In this document: in pieces, positions 43,662-52,807 of the stretch
Position numbering within the stretch: position 1 is the first letter of the stretch
Layout of the letters: every line of letters begins with the position of its first letter
Source: Streptomyces sp. V3I7
GTDB lineage: Bacteria > Actinomycetota > Actinomycetes > Streptomycetales > Streptomycetaceae
Direction of reading: 5' to 3'
DNA: 64,000 nucleotides
Assembly (NCBI RefSeq): GCF_030817495.1
Contig: NZ_JAUSZK010000001.1
Span: 5,187,001 to 5,251,000, forward strand
The notes under the pieces: generated by a model
The model's input: only the letters and a program-made list of their open reading frames with translations
Told to the model about the DNA's origin: nothing
Database searches by the model: none
Made by a program: the position numbers and the translations under genes

Positions 43662-46600
43662 TCAGGCGAGCAACTCCACCTCCGCCAAAGTCGCCTGGCC
43701 GCCAAGCACCAAGCGGTACTTCGCGTACGACCCCGGCGTCGCGATAGCGAACGGCCGTGTCTGCCGGCCCCAGGGGAACGATTCGCCTGAGCGTTGGTCC
43801 AACGTGTGCCAGGTCGTTCCGTCCGAGGAGCCCTGGAGGGTCCAGGACTTCGGGGCCAGGGTGTGGTCGGCCGGGGAGGTGAGGGTGTACTGGACGGGCT
43901 TCACCGCGCCACCGACCGGCAGGTTCACCGACGTCACCGTCGCCGTCGTCGCCGACGTGTCGTCGAACAGGGCGCCTTCACCCTTCACCATGTCCACCCG
44001 GGGTGCCGGGACCTTGTCGTCCTGGGTGATGGACGGCGGGCCCGCGGTCGCCCCGCTGCCCCAGGTCGAGGCGCGTGGGCCCATGCGGAAGTCCAGGGTC
44101 GCACCCTTCGCCAGTAGCGAGTGGGGGAGTGAAGTCGACGTCCACGGCGTGCCATTGACCGTCAGGCTCTGGACGTAGACGTTCTTCGCGCTGTTCGCCG
44201 GCGCGTTGATCACCAGGTCACGGCCGTTCTCCAGGTGGACGGTCGCCTTCTTGAACAGCGGGGAGCCGACCGCGTACTCGCCGCTGCCCATGACCAGCGG
44301 GTAGATGCCGAGGGCGGAGAAGAGGTACCAGGCCGACTGCTCGCCGTTGTCCTCGTCGCCGTGGTAGCCCTGGCCGATCTCGCTGCCCGTGTAGAGGCGG
44401 GAGAGTGCCTGGCGGACCTTCTCCTGTGCCTTCCAGGGCTTGCCGGCCGCGTCGTACATGTAGATCACATGGTGCGCGACCTGGTTGGAGTGGCCGTACA
44501 TACCCATCCGGACGTCCCTGGCCTCCGTCATCTCGTGGATGACGCCGCCGTAGGAGCCTACGAAGTCGGGGGACGCCGTCTCCGGCGTGGCGAAGTACGT
44601 GTCGAGCTTGTTCGCCAACGCGCCCCGGCCGCCGTACAGGTTGGCGAGGCCCCGGCTGTCCTGCGGGGCCGTGAAGGCGTACCCCCAGCCGTTGGTCTCC
44701 GTGTAGTCGTAGCCCCACACGCGCGGGTCATAAGTCGCCGAGTCCACACGCCAGTTGCCCTGTGCGTCGCGGCCCTGGAAGAAGCCGGCCCTGGAGTCGA
44801 ACAGATTCACATAGTCCCGGGCGCGGTTGAGGAAGTACTGGGACTCCTCCTTGTAGTGCTTCTCGTTCGTCTTCTTGTAGAGGGCCTCGGCCATCTTCGC
44901 GATGCCGTAGTCGTTGACGTAGCCCTCCATCGCCCACGACAGGCCCTCGTGGGTGTCGGTGCTGGTGTAGCCGAGGAAGGGGGAGGTTGTCATGCCCTTG
45001 CGGCCCACGCCGGAGGACGGCGGGACGACCGTGGCGTTCTTCAGGGCCGCCGCGTACGCCGACTTGGCGTCGAAGCCGACCCCCTTGACGTACGCGTCGG
45101 CGAACGCGACGTCCGAGGAGGTGCCGGTCATCAGGTCGGCGTAGCCGGGGGAGGACCAACGCGACGTCCAGCCGCCGTCCTTGTACTGCTGCACGAACCC
45201 GTCGACCATCGTGCCCGCCTGGGAGGGGGTCAGGAGGGAGTACGCCGGCCAGGTCGTCCGATACGTGTCCCAGAAGCCGTTGTTGACGTACACCTTGCCG
45301 TACACGATCTTCGCGCCCGTCCGGGTCGGAGTGTCCGGGCCCGGCATCGGCGAGAACGGGGAGGCGTACTTGTAGGTCGAACCGACCTTCTCGAAGCCCG
45401 AGTTGGGGTACAGGTACAGCCGGTACAGGCTGGAGTACAGCGTGGTCAGCTGGTCCGGCGTCGCACCCTCGACCTCGACCTTGCCGAGGATCTTGTCCCA
45501 GGCGGCCTGGGCACGCGACCTGACCGTGTCGAAGGACGTGCCGTCCGGGATCTCCTGGCGCAGGTTGTCCTTGGCCTGGTCGACGCTGATGAGTGAGGTG
45601 GCCAGGCGGAGCGTGACGGTGCGGCTCGTGCCCGCGTCGAAGCGCAGATAGCCCTTCACCCCGCTCGAACTGCCCTCCTTCACCGGCCTGTCGAAGACGC
45701 CGTACACGAACAGCCGGGTCGCGCCCGTCGACAGGCCCGACTTGACGTCCGAGTAGCCGGTGACGACGCCGTGTTCTTTGTCGAGGGTGAGTCCCGCCTG
45801 CTCGGTGACGTTGTCGAAGAGCACGCTGGCGTCCGCGCCCGGGTAGGTGAAGCGCAGGGCGGCCGCGTGATCGGTCGGCGTCATCTCGGCCTTGAGGCCG
45901 TTCTCGAACCGCACCCCGTAGTAGTACGGCCGCGCCGTCTCGTGCTCGTGCCGGAAGGCGAGCGCCCGTGCCGCGCGCGCGGTGTCCGGGGTGCCGGTGG
46001 CGGCGGACGGCATCAGCTGGAAGGTCTGCCGGTCGCCCATCCAGGGGCTGGGCTCGTGGCTCGCGCTGAACGCCTGGATCGTCGGCAGGTTGGCGTCGTT
46101 GTTCGCGCGGGCGTACTCGTACAGCCAGCTGAGCGAGGACGCGTTGGTCACCGGCGTCCAGAAGTTGAAGCCGTGCGGCATCGCGGTCGCCGGGAAGTTG
46201 TTGCCGCGCGAGAAGCTGCCGCTGGAGTTGGTGCCGCGGGTGGTCGTCGCGTAGTCCGACAGATGGGCCCTCGGCTTCTCGGGGGCGACGGTGCGGATCG
46301 CCACGTCGTCGAGCCAGCCGCGGAACTTCGCCGGGCCCTTCGGGGAGTCGTACGCCACGAGGATCCGGTCGACCGTCTTGCCGGCGGCGACCGATCCGAT
46401 CCGGGAGACCACGTTGTTCCACTGGTTGACGTACAGCACCTTGGCCGCGCCCTGCGCCCGCGGGTTCAGCCGGAAGCCGTGCTGGTCGCTCGCCCCCAGG
46501 CCGCTCAGATAGGTGCCGTCGGTGAAGGCCAGGTCCACGGAGACGTTCGTGGCGTCGTAGTCGCGGTCGCCGTCCGCCATCGAAGGGAAGACGCGGTACG

Positions 46601-47468
46601 ACAGCTGGGTGTCGGCGCCGACGGCCACGTCCACGTCGAAGACCTTGTTGTACGAGTACGCCCGCCCGGTCGCCGTGTGCCGGCCGGCGTACTTCAGGGC
46701 CCGTTTGCCGGTGAACCCGGCGCCCGCCTTGGCGGTCGGTGAGCCGCTCGGGCCGCGGTCGACGAGCGAGAGCATGTCCTCGGGGACCGGGCCGTCGCCG
46801 CCGCCGGTCGAGAACTGCACGTCGGCCAGTTGCAGGATGCCCGAGGCGCCGTTGTTCGCCGTGATGTCCAGCCGGAAGTGCTGGTACTCGGCGGCCGGTT
46901 CGGCCAGGTCGTACGTCTTCGTCTGGAACCGCTCGGAGAAGGACTCGCCGGAGCGGGTGTCGAGGGTCTTCCAGTCGTTGCCGTCGGTGGAGCCCTGAAG
47001 GGTCCAGTCCTTCGGGTCGCGCTCGGCGAAGTCGTTGGCGGAGGTGAGGGCGTACGTCACCAGCTTGACCGGCTTGTCCAGGTCGAACTCGGCCCAGCCG
47101 GTCGGCTGGAACGTCAGCCACTTGCTGCCGGGCTCGCCGTCGACGAGGTTCTCCTTCACCTCGCCCGCACCGGCGTTCTCCCCGCTCGCCCGGACGTCGG
47201 TGACATGGTCGTTCACATTGCCCGGGATGCCGGTGCTGTAGCCGCCGTCGACGCCCGAGGAGCGCGGGCTGCCGTCCGGCTGTGTGTCGACGCTGTTCAG
47301 CCAGTCCGGGGCCGGGTCGCCCGACTCGAACGAGGAGGCGAACTCCCCGCCGGCGGCGGCCGCCTCGGCGGGCCGGGCGACGGCCGCCCCCTGCGCGCCC
47401 ACCGCCATGACGAAGGCGGCCGCCAGGGCGACCGCCGTTCCGTATCTGTGCCGAGCTCTCCGCTGCAT
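43662..47468 (-). CDS. Secreted GH92 alpha-mannosidase with F5/8 type C modules
   Basis: A 1268-residue exported protein. Signal peptide: about 1-38 (ending ARPAEAAAA). First F5/8C (CBM32-like) module: about 105-232 (SKWLTFQPTGWAEFDL). A beta-sandwich (about 240-395) precedes the GH92 region (about 405-1140), with the signature GYHGDEDNGEQSAWYLFSALGIYP region, of which DEDNGEQSAW carries catalytic acid residues, and HSNQVAHHVIYMY. A partial second F5/8C module ends the chain (PKSWTLQGSSDGTTW). GH92 enzymes are Ca-dependent exo-alpha-mannosidases acting on N-glycans and yeast mannan. It is divergent from the ngcEFG-like operon; a LacI-type palindrome lies upstream. Confidence 0.93.
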   Translation of the reverse strand: MQRRARHRYGTAVALAAAFVMAVGAQGAAVARPAEAAAAGGEFASSFESGDPAPDWLNSVDTQPDGSPRSSGVDGGYSTGIPGNVNDHVTDVRASGENAGAGEVKENLVDGEPGSKWLTFQPTGWAEFDLDKPVKLVTYALTSANDFAERDPKDWTLQGSTDGNDWKTLDTRSGESFSERFQTKTYDLAEPAAEYQHFRLDITANNGASGILQLADVQFSTGGGDGPVPEDMLSLVDRGPSGSPTAKAGAGFTGKRALKYAGRHTATGRAYSYNKVFDVDVAVGADTQLSYRVFPSMADGDRDYDATNVSVDLAFTDGTYLSGLGASDQHGFRLNPRAQGAAKVLYVNQWNNVVSRIGSVAAGKTVDRILVAYDSPKGPAKFRGWLDDVAIRTVAPEKPRAHLSDYATTTRGTNSSGSFSRGNNFPATAMPHGFNFWTPVTNASSLSWLYEYARANNDANLPTIQAFSASHEPSPWMGDRQTFQLMPSAATGTPDTARAARALAFRHEHETARPYYYGVRFENGLKAEMTPTDHAAALRFTYPGADASVLFDNVTEQAGLTLDKEHGVVTGYSDVKSGLSTGATRLFVYGVFDRPVKEGSSSGVKGYLRFDAGTSRTVTLRLATSLISVDQAKDNLRQEIPDGTSFDTVRSRAQAAWDKILGKVEVEGATPDQLTTLYSSLYRLYLYPNSGFEKVGSTYKYASPFSPMPGPDTPTRTGAKIVYGKVYVNNGFWDTYRTTWPAYSLLTPSQAGTMVDGFVQQYKDGGWTSRWSSPGYADLMTGTSSDVAFADAYVKGVGFDAKSAYAAALKNATVVPPSSGVGRKGMTTSPFLGYTSTDTHEGLSWAMEGYVNDYGIAKMAEALYKKTNEKHYKEESQYFLNRARDYVNLFDSRAGFFQGRDAQGNWRVDSATYDPRVWGYDYTETNGWGYAFTAPQDSRGLANLYGGRGALANKLDTYFATPETASPDFVGSYGGVIHEMTEARDVRMGMYGHSNQVAHHVIYMYDAAGKPWKAQEKVRQALSRLYTGSEIGQGYHGDEDNGEQSAWYLFSALGIYPLVMGSGEYAVGSPLFKKATVHLENGRDLVINAPANSAKNVYVQSLTVNGTPWTSTSLPHSLLAKGATLDFRMGPRASTWGSGATAGPPSITQDDKVPAPRVDMVKGEGALFDDTSATTATVTSVNLPVGGAVKPVQYTLTSPADHTLAPKSWTLQGSSDGTTWHTLDQRSGESFPWGRQTRPFAIATPGSYAKYRLVLGGQATLAEVELLA

Positions 47469-47515
47469 GGACGGATACCCTCCCTGACCCTTCGGAACCC
47501 CTTCCGGGCCCTTCC

Positions 47516-47529
47516 GGACAACGTTGTCA
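47516..47529. promoter_or_regulatory. LacI-family operator-like palindrome
   Basis: GGACAACGTTGTCA contains the perfect 12-bp palindrome GACAACGTTGTC with central CG, the form typical of LacI-family sugar repressors. It lies 48-61 bp upstream of the GH92 start codon. Confidence 0.75.
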
Positions 47530-47719
47530 GCTTCGGTGCGCAGCCACTAGTAGGTCGTCAAGTGGCCGGGGATGTCAAGGGCGTTGGCTGTGGCATTCAG
47601 GGGTCAGTGGAGGGGGATTCTCCGCTTCGTGGGCCGTGGGCGGCCGTGGGGAGTGCGAGGTCTCAACTCGGATAAGACGCACGGCCAACCTTGCGTTCGA
47701 TCTTGCTCCGTCGCCGGGA

Positions 47720-47735
47720 AATGGACTATACCTGT
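47720..47735. promoter_or_regulatory. DasR-responsive element (dre)-like site
   Basis: AATGGACTATACCTGT matches the 16-bp dre consensus A(C/G)TGGTCTAGACCA(C/G)T at about 12 positions by eye. It is about 105 bp before the ngcE start, as expected for a GlcNAc or chitobiose uptake operon under DasR. Confidence 0.6.
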
Positions 47736-47838
47736 CGGCGTTTCCTGCATGACCGTGCACGACCCAGCGCTACCCGACCGCGGTGCCGGGGAGGATCCGG
47801 TTCACCGCCTGAGTCCTGGAGAAGGCGAGGACTTGAGC

Positions 47839-49290
47839 ATGGGATCCACTTCCGCAGCGAACCACGGTGCCGGCGGCACAGGCCGCCGTGACCTCATCAA
47901 GCGGTCCGCCGCACTCGGTCTGCTCACCGTCCCGGCGGCGGGCGTCCTGTCCGCGTGCGCCAGCGGCGGCGGCGACACCGAGGGCAAGGCCAAGGGGGGC
48001 AAGAAGACCGCGAAGAACCCGCTCGGCGTCAACAGCACGGCCCCCATGGAATTCGTGCTGTTCGACGGCGGCTTCGGAAAGGAGTACGCCCAGGACGCCG
48101 TGAAGGTCTACGAGAAGGACTTCCCCAAGGCCAAGGTGAAGTTCAGCGCCACCCAGAAGATCCAGTCCACCCTCCAGCCCCGCTTCAACCAGGGCACCCC
48201 GCCGGACCTCATCGACAACTCCGGCGCCGAGCAGATGGACATGGGCGTCCTGGTCGGCAAGAAGCAGCTCGCCGACCTCACCGCGCTGCTGGACGCGCCG
48301 TCGTACGACGACCCGGGCAAGAAGGTCCGTGACACGCTGCGCCCCGGCATCGTGGAGATGGGCCAGTTCGACGGCAACCCGGTCTGGATCCTCTACTACG
48401 CCTACACCGTCTACGGCGTCTGGTACTCGCAGAAGGCCCTCGACTCGCTCGACGAGCAGTACCCCGAGACCTGGGACCAGATGCTCAAGGTCTGCGAGAA
48501 GGCCAAGAAGAAGGGCATGGCGGGCTGGACGTACGCGGGCAAGTACCCGTACTACGTCCCCTTCTCGCTGTACCCGATGATCGGCAAGGTCGGCGGCCGC
48601 GAGGTGCTCGACGCCATCGACAACCTGGAGCCGGGCGCCTGGAAGCACCCGGCGGTCAAGGCCTGCTTCGAGGCCTACTACGAGCTCTACAAGAAGGGGT
48701 ACGTCCTCAAGGGCACCCCCGGTCTGGACCACATCCAGTCGCAGACCGCCTGGGCCAAGGGCAAGGCGCTGTTCATCCCGAACGGCTCCTGGGTGGAGAA
48801 CGAGTCGGCGAACGTCATCCCGAAGGACTTCGGCCTCGCCGTCTCCGCGCCCACCGGTATCGACAGCTCCGACAAGATGCCCTTCGGCACCATCTGGGCG
48901 TCCGGCGGCGAGCCCTTCGTCGTCCCGGCCAAGGCGAGGAACGGCGCGGGCGGTATGGAGCAGCTGCGCATCATGCTCAGCGAGGCGTCCTCGAAGAACT
49001 TCACGGCCAAGGTGAAGTCGCTGACCGCGTACAACGGCGGCACCACCGGCATCGAGCTCACCCCGGGCCTGAAGTCCGGTGTGGCCGCGCTGGAGAAGGC
49101 CGGCCAGAACGTGGTCAACCCGCGCCTCCAGGACTGGTACGTGCAGCTCCAGAAGGAGAAGATCGGCGTCGCCGGCATCGGCGAGATGATGGCCGGCCGC
49201 CTCACCCCGGCCGAGGCCATCAAGAAGATCCAGGGCTTCGCCGACGAGGCCGCCAAGGACTCCTCCATCAAGCACTACAAGCACCAGTAG
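47839..49290 (+). CDS. ngcE: NgcE-like GlcNAc/chitobiose-binding lipoprotein
   Basis: A 483-residue extracytoplasmic substrate-binding protein of the CUT1 class. The N-terminus has a twin-arginine motif (GRRDLIKRSAALG) leading to the lipobox LSAC, so it is a Tat-exported lipoprotein. Mature domains include GGFGKEYAQDAVKVYEKDFP and FNQGTPPDLIDNSG. It matches, from memory, NgcE of the N-acetylglucosamine/N,N'-diacetylchitobiose importer, which is followed by two permeases just as here. ATG 47839 follows a GAGG at 47827-47830. A dre-like site supports GlcNAc control. Confidence 0.88.
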   Translation: MGSTSAANHGAGGTGRRDLIKRSAALGLLTVPAAGVLSACASGGGDTEGKAKGGKKTAKNPLGVNSTAPMEFVLFDGGFGKEYAQDAVKVYEKDFPKAKVKFSATQKIQSTLQPRFNQGTPPDLIDNSGAEQMDMGVLVGKKQLADLTALLDAPSYDDPGKKVRDTLRPGIVEMGQFDGNPVWILYYAYTVYGVWYSQKALDSLDEQYPETWDQMLKVCEKAKKKGMAGWTYAGKYPYYVPFSLYPMIGKVGGREVLDAIDNLEPGAWKHPAVKACFEAYYELYKKGYVLKGTPGLDHIQSQTAWAKGKALFIPNGSWVENESANVIPKDFGLAVSAPTGIDSSDKMPFGTIWASGGEPFVVPAKARNGAGGMEQLRIMLSEASSKNFTAKVKSLTAYNGGTTGIELTPGLKSGVAALEKAGQNVVNPRLQDWYVQLQKEKIGVAGIGEMMAGRLTPAEAIKKIQGFADEAAKDSSIKHYKHQ

Positions 49291-49349
49291 ACACAGTTGA
49301 GGATCCGTCACCAGCGGCGGCAGCCGTCCGCAGATCGGGGTCGGTAGCA

Positions 49350-50276
49350 ATGCAGCACGGCAAGTACCGGTTCATCGTGGGGTTCCTGGCGGCCCCCCTC
49401 GGGCTGTACGCGCTCTTCGTCGTATGGCCGTTCATCCAGTCCATCTACTACTCGTTCACGGACTGGACGGGGCTCAGCCCGGACTTCAAGATGGTCGGCC
49501 TCGACAACTACCGGAGGATGCTCGACGACGAGATCTTCTGGAAGTCGTTGCAGCACAGTCTGCTCTTCGCGCTGCTGCTGCCGCTGGTGACGATCAGTCT
49601 GGCGCTGTTCCTCGCCTTCATGATCAACGTGGGCGGGCGGAGAAGGAGGGGCGGCCCGGTGATCTCGGGCGTCCGGGGCTCCTCCTTCTACAAGATCGTC
49701 TACTTCTTCCCCCAGGTGTTGTCGATCGCGATCGTCGCCCTGCTGTTCCAGTTCGCGTACAACCCGGACAGCGGCGCCATCAACTCGGTGCTGCGCGGGA
49801 TCGGTCTCGACAGCGTCCAGCCGCTGTGGCTGGGGGACCCGGGGATCGCGCTGTGGGCCGTGATGGCGGTGATCGTCTGGTCGACGGTCGGCTTCTTCGT
49901 CGTCCTGTTCTCGGCGGGCATGGCCTCCATCCCCGCGGACCTCTACGAGGCGGCGCTCCTCGACGGCGCGAGCCGCGTCACCACGTTCTTCCGCATCACC
50001 CTGCCGCTGCTGTGGGACACCGTGCAGTCCGGCTGGGTCTACATGGGCATCCTCGCCCTGGGCGCCGAGTCGTTTGCGGTCGTGCACATCATGACCGTCG
50101 GCCCGGGCGGCCCCGACTACTCGACCACCGTGATGGTCCTGTACGTGTACCAGAAGGCGTTCCGGGACGGTCAGGCCGCCTACGCCACCACCATCGGCGT
50201 CGCCCTGCTCTTCGTCACGCTCGCCTTCGCCGCGATCGTGATGCGCCTGGGCCGTCGCGAGCGGCTGGAGTTCTGA
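49350..50276 (+). CDS. ngcF: NgcF-like ABC sugar permease
   Basis: A 308-residue MalF-type permease with about six transmembrane helices and the EAA loop (YEAALLDGASRVTTFFRITLP) that contacts the ATPase. It lies 59 bp after ngcE, and ngcG begins 4 bp after it. No ATPase gene is present, as in other Streptomyces CUT1 importers that share the ATPase MsiK. Confidence 0.9.
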   Translation: MQHGKYRFIVGFLAAPLGLYALFVVWPFIQSIYYSFTDWTGLSPDFKMVGLDNYRRMLDDEIFWKSLQHSLLFALLLPLVTISLALFLAFMINVGGRRRRGGPVISGVRGSSFYKIVYFFPQVLSIAIVALLFQFAYNPDSGAINSVLRGIGLDSVQPLWLGDPGIALWAVMAVIVWSTVGFFVVLFSAGMASIPADLYEAALLDGASRVTTFFRITLPLLWDTVQSGWVYMGILALGAESFAVVHIMTVGPGGPDYSTTVMVLYVYQKAFRDGQAAYATTIGVALLFVTLAFAAIVMRLGRRERLEF

Positions 50277-50280
50277 TCAC

Positions 50281-51213
50281 ATGAAGACGACCGACACCTC
50301 CGCCATACCGGCCCCCTCCGGGTCCGGCTCCGGCGCGCCCGTCGAGAAGACCGAAGCGGTCCCCGGCCGCCCGCCCGGGCCGAAGAAAGAGGGCCACGTC
50401 CTCAACGTCTTCTCGCAGGGGATCCTCGTCGTCTGGGCGTTCATGGTGGCCCTGCCGCTGCTGTGGGCGGTGATGACGTCCTTCAAGGACGACAGCTCGA
50501 TCTTCGGCTCGCCCTGGTCGCTGCCGGACCGGCTGCACTTCGACAACTGGGCGCGGGCCTGGACCCAGGCCAACATGAGCGACTACTTCCTCAACACCAT
50601 TCTGGTGGTGGGCGGTTCACTCATCGGCACCCTGGTCCTCGGTTCGATGGCGGCCTACGTCCTCGCCCGCTTCGACTTCCCGGGCAACCGCTTCATCTAC
50701 TACCTGTTCATCGGCGGCATGAGCTTCCCGATCATGCTGGCGCTGGTCCCGCTGTTCTACGTCGTGAACAACATGGGCCTGCTGAACACGATCCACGGCC
50801 TGATCCTCGTCTACATCGCGTACTCGCTGCCGTTCACCGTGTTCTTCCTGACGGCGTTCTTCCGGACGCTGCCCACCTCGGTGGCGGAGGCCGCCTTCGT
50901 CGACGGCGCCTCGCACACCCGCACCTTCTTCCAGATCATGCTGCCGATGGCCCGCCCCGGCCTGATCAGCGTGGGCATCTTCAACTTCCTCGGCCAGTGG
51001 AACCAGTACATGCTGCCGACGGTCCTCAACACCGACCCCGACAAGCGCGTCCTCACCCAGGGCCTGGTCCAACTGGCCGTGAGCCAGGGATACAAGGGCG
51101 ACTGGTCCGGACTGTTCGCGGGCCTGGTGATGGCGATGCTGCCGGTGCTGGGGGCGTACATCGTCTTCCAGCGGCAGGTGGTGCAGGGGCTCACCGCGGG
51201 GGCGCTCAAGTAG
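50281..51213 (+). CDS. ngcG: NgcG-like ABC sugar permease
   Basis: A 310-residue MalG-type permease: a Pro/Gly-rich cytoplasmic N-terminus (1-38), about six helices, and the EAA loop VAEAAFVDGASHTRTFFQIMLP. It pairs with NgcF to form the membrane channel. The operon ends with a hairpin at 51276-51300. Confidence 0.9.
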   Translation: MKTTDTSAIPAPSGSGSGAPVEKTEAVPGRPPGPKKEGHVLNVFSQGILVVWAFMVALPLLWAVMTSFKDDSSIFGSPWSLPDRLHFDNWARAWTQANMSDYFLNTILVVGGSLIGTLVLGSMAAYVLARFDFPGNRFIYYLFIGGMSFPIMLALVPLFYVVNNMGLLNTIHGLILVYIAYSLPFTVFFLTAFFRTLPTSVAEAAFVDGASHTRTFFQIMLPMARPGLISVGIFNFLGQWNQYMLPTVLNTDPDKRVLTQGLVQLAVSQGYKGDWSGLFAGLVMAMLPVLGAYIVFQRQVVQGLTAGALK

Positions 51214-51275
51214 CGGGGTCCGTTTGCGCACGCGAATATCCCGTTGTTCCCTCTTGCCGGTCCCGGGACCGGTAC

Positions 51276-51300
51276 ACGCCGCCCCTCTCGGGGGCGGCGT
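51276..51300. terminator. Terminator of the ngcEFG-like operon
   Basis: Perfect 10-bp stem ACGCCGCCCC / GGGGCGGCGT with a 5-base loop, 63 bp after ngcG. Confidence 0.85.
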
Positions 51301-51465
51301 CGCCGTGCCGCGAGCGTGTTCGGGACGGCACGGAGAGGAGTCGGCGATTTCTGTCAAGGACTTGACTGCGGTAACCCGGTCAGCGGAGTTTGGAGTTCAC
51401 AACTTGTAAGTGGCCCGGTTCCGCGGATGTGACCTGGGCCATGGGCGGCAGCGTCGCCGCCCGCG

Positions 51466-52686
51466 ATGGCAGGAATGGATGGGTCGATGGAGACTCCGGG
51501 GTCGCAGTCGTCGCTGCACCGAGCCAACCTGGAACGTGTCGTACGGGCCGTACGGCTGGCCGGGTCGCTCACGCAGGCGGAGATCGCGCGGGCGACCGGC
51601 CTGTCCGCCGCGACGGTGTCCAACATCGTCCGGGAGCTGAGGGAAGGCGGGACCGTCGAGGTCACGCCCACCTCGGCGGGCGGACGGCGGGCCCGCAGCG
51701 TCTCCCTGAGCGGCGACGCCGGGATCGTCATCGGCGTCGACTTCGGACACACGCACCTGCGCGTCGCGATCGGGAACCTGGCCCACCAGGTGCTCGCCGA
51801 GGAGGCCGAACCGCTCGACGTGGACGCCTCCGCCGCACAGGGCTTCGACCGGGCGGAGGAGCTGGTCAGCCGGCTGATCGAGGTGACCGGCGTCGACCGC
51901 TCCAAGATCGCCGGCGTCGGCCTCGGCGTCCCCGGCCCCATCGACGTGGAGTCCGGCACCCTCGGCTCCACCGCCATCCTGCCGGGCTGGACCGGCACCA
52001 GGCCGGCCGAGGAGATGCGCCACCGGCTCGGCGTGCCCGTGCACGTGGACAACGACGCCAACCTGGGCGCCCTCGGCGAGCTGGTGTGGGGCAGCGGCCG
52101 GGGCGTGCGCGACCTGGCGTACATCAAGGTCGCCAGCGGCGTGGGCGCCGGTCTGGTGATCAACGGGAAGATCTACCGCGGGCCCGGCGGCACCGCCGGC
52201 GAGATCGGGCACATCACGCTCGACGAGTCCGGCCCGGTCTGCCGCTGCGGCAACCGCGGCTGCCTGGAGACCTTCACCGCCGCGGGCTACGTCCTGCCGC
52301 TGCTCCGGCCCAGCCACGGCCCCGGTCTCACCATGGAGGGCGTCGTCCGGCTGGCGCGGGACGGGGACCCCGGCTGCCGCCGCGTGATCGCCGACGTGGG
52401 ACGCCACATCGGCAGCGGTGTGGCCAATCTTTGCAATCTGCTGAACCCGAGCCGCGTCGTCCTCGGCGGCGACCTCGCCGAGGCCGGAGAGGTCGTTCTC
52501 GCCCCCATCCGCGAGTCCGTCGGCCGCTACGCCATTCCCAGCGCCGCGCGCCAACTGACCGTGCTCCCCGGGGCACTCGGCGGCCGCGCCGAGGTGCTCG
52601 GGGCGCTCGCCCTCGCCCTCAGCGAGATGGGTGATTCGACGCTTTTGGACGGAACGCTGCCGCTGACGACTCCTGCCTTCACTTAG
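51466..52686 (+). CDS. rok7B7: ROK-family transcriptional regulator (Rok7B7-like)
   Basis: A 406-residue ROK repressor. The winged HTH (about 20-75: GSLTQAEIARATGLSAATVSNIV) is followed by the ROK sugar-kinase fold (IGVDFGHTHLRVAIG, GVPGPIDVESG, DNDANLGALGELVWG) and the zinc motif CRCGNRGCLE. The position between an NgcEFG-like operon and xylFGH matches Rok7B7 of S. coelicolor, linked to carbon catabolite control and xylose uptake. Start is uncertain: ATG 51466, 51475 and 51487 are in frame, and conservation probably begins at METPGSQSSLHR (51487). Confidence 0.9.
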   Translation: MAGMDGSMETPGSQSSLHRANLERVVRAVRLAGSLTQAEIARATGLSAATVSNIVRELREGGTVEVTPTSAGGRRARSVSLSGDAGIVIGVDFGHTHLRVAIGNLAHQVLAEEAEPLDVDASAAQGFDRAEELVSRLIEVTGVDRSKIAGVGLGVPGPIDVESGTLGSTAILPGWTGTRPAEEMRHRLGVPVHVDNDANLGALGELVWGSGRGVRDLAYIKVASGVGAGLVINGKIYRGPGGTAGEIGHITLDESGPVCRCGNRGCLETFTAAGYVLPLLRPSHGPGLTMEGVVRLARDGDPGCRRVIADVGRHIGSGVANLCNLLNPSRVVLGGDLAEAGEVVLAPIRESVGRYAIPSAARQLTVLPGALGGRAEVLGALALALSEMGDSTLLDGTLPLTTPAFT

Positions 52687-52693
52687 AGAACGG

Positions 52694-52709
52694 ATGGCAC
52701 CGTTGCCAT
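52694..52709. promoter_or_regulatory. Palindrome upstream of xylF
   Basis: ATGGCACCGTTGCCAT has 6-bp arms and a 4-bp centre, 99-114 bp before the xylF start, with TTGACG (52729-52734) and TTGACT (52754-52759) downstream as possible -35 boxes. It is a candidate ROK operator. Confidence 0.5.
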
Positions 52710-52807
52710 CTCGTTAAGGATTTACTTCTTGACGTCGCACGTACGGCCGTATTGACTTCTCGCCACCTCGGCCGCAACGACGCGGCCTCGTCAGGGAGGT
52801 TTCTGTA

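Larger units (their letters stand above)
47469..47838. promoter_or_regulatory. Divergent control region, GH92 / ngcE
   Basis: 370 bp without a gene. It carries a LacI-type palindrome near the GH92 end (47516-47529) and a dre-like DasR site near the ngcE end (47720-47735), so the two directions seem to be controlled by different regulators. Confidence 0.7.
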
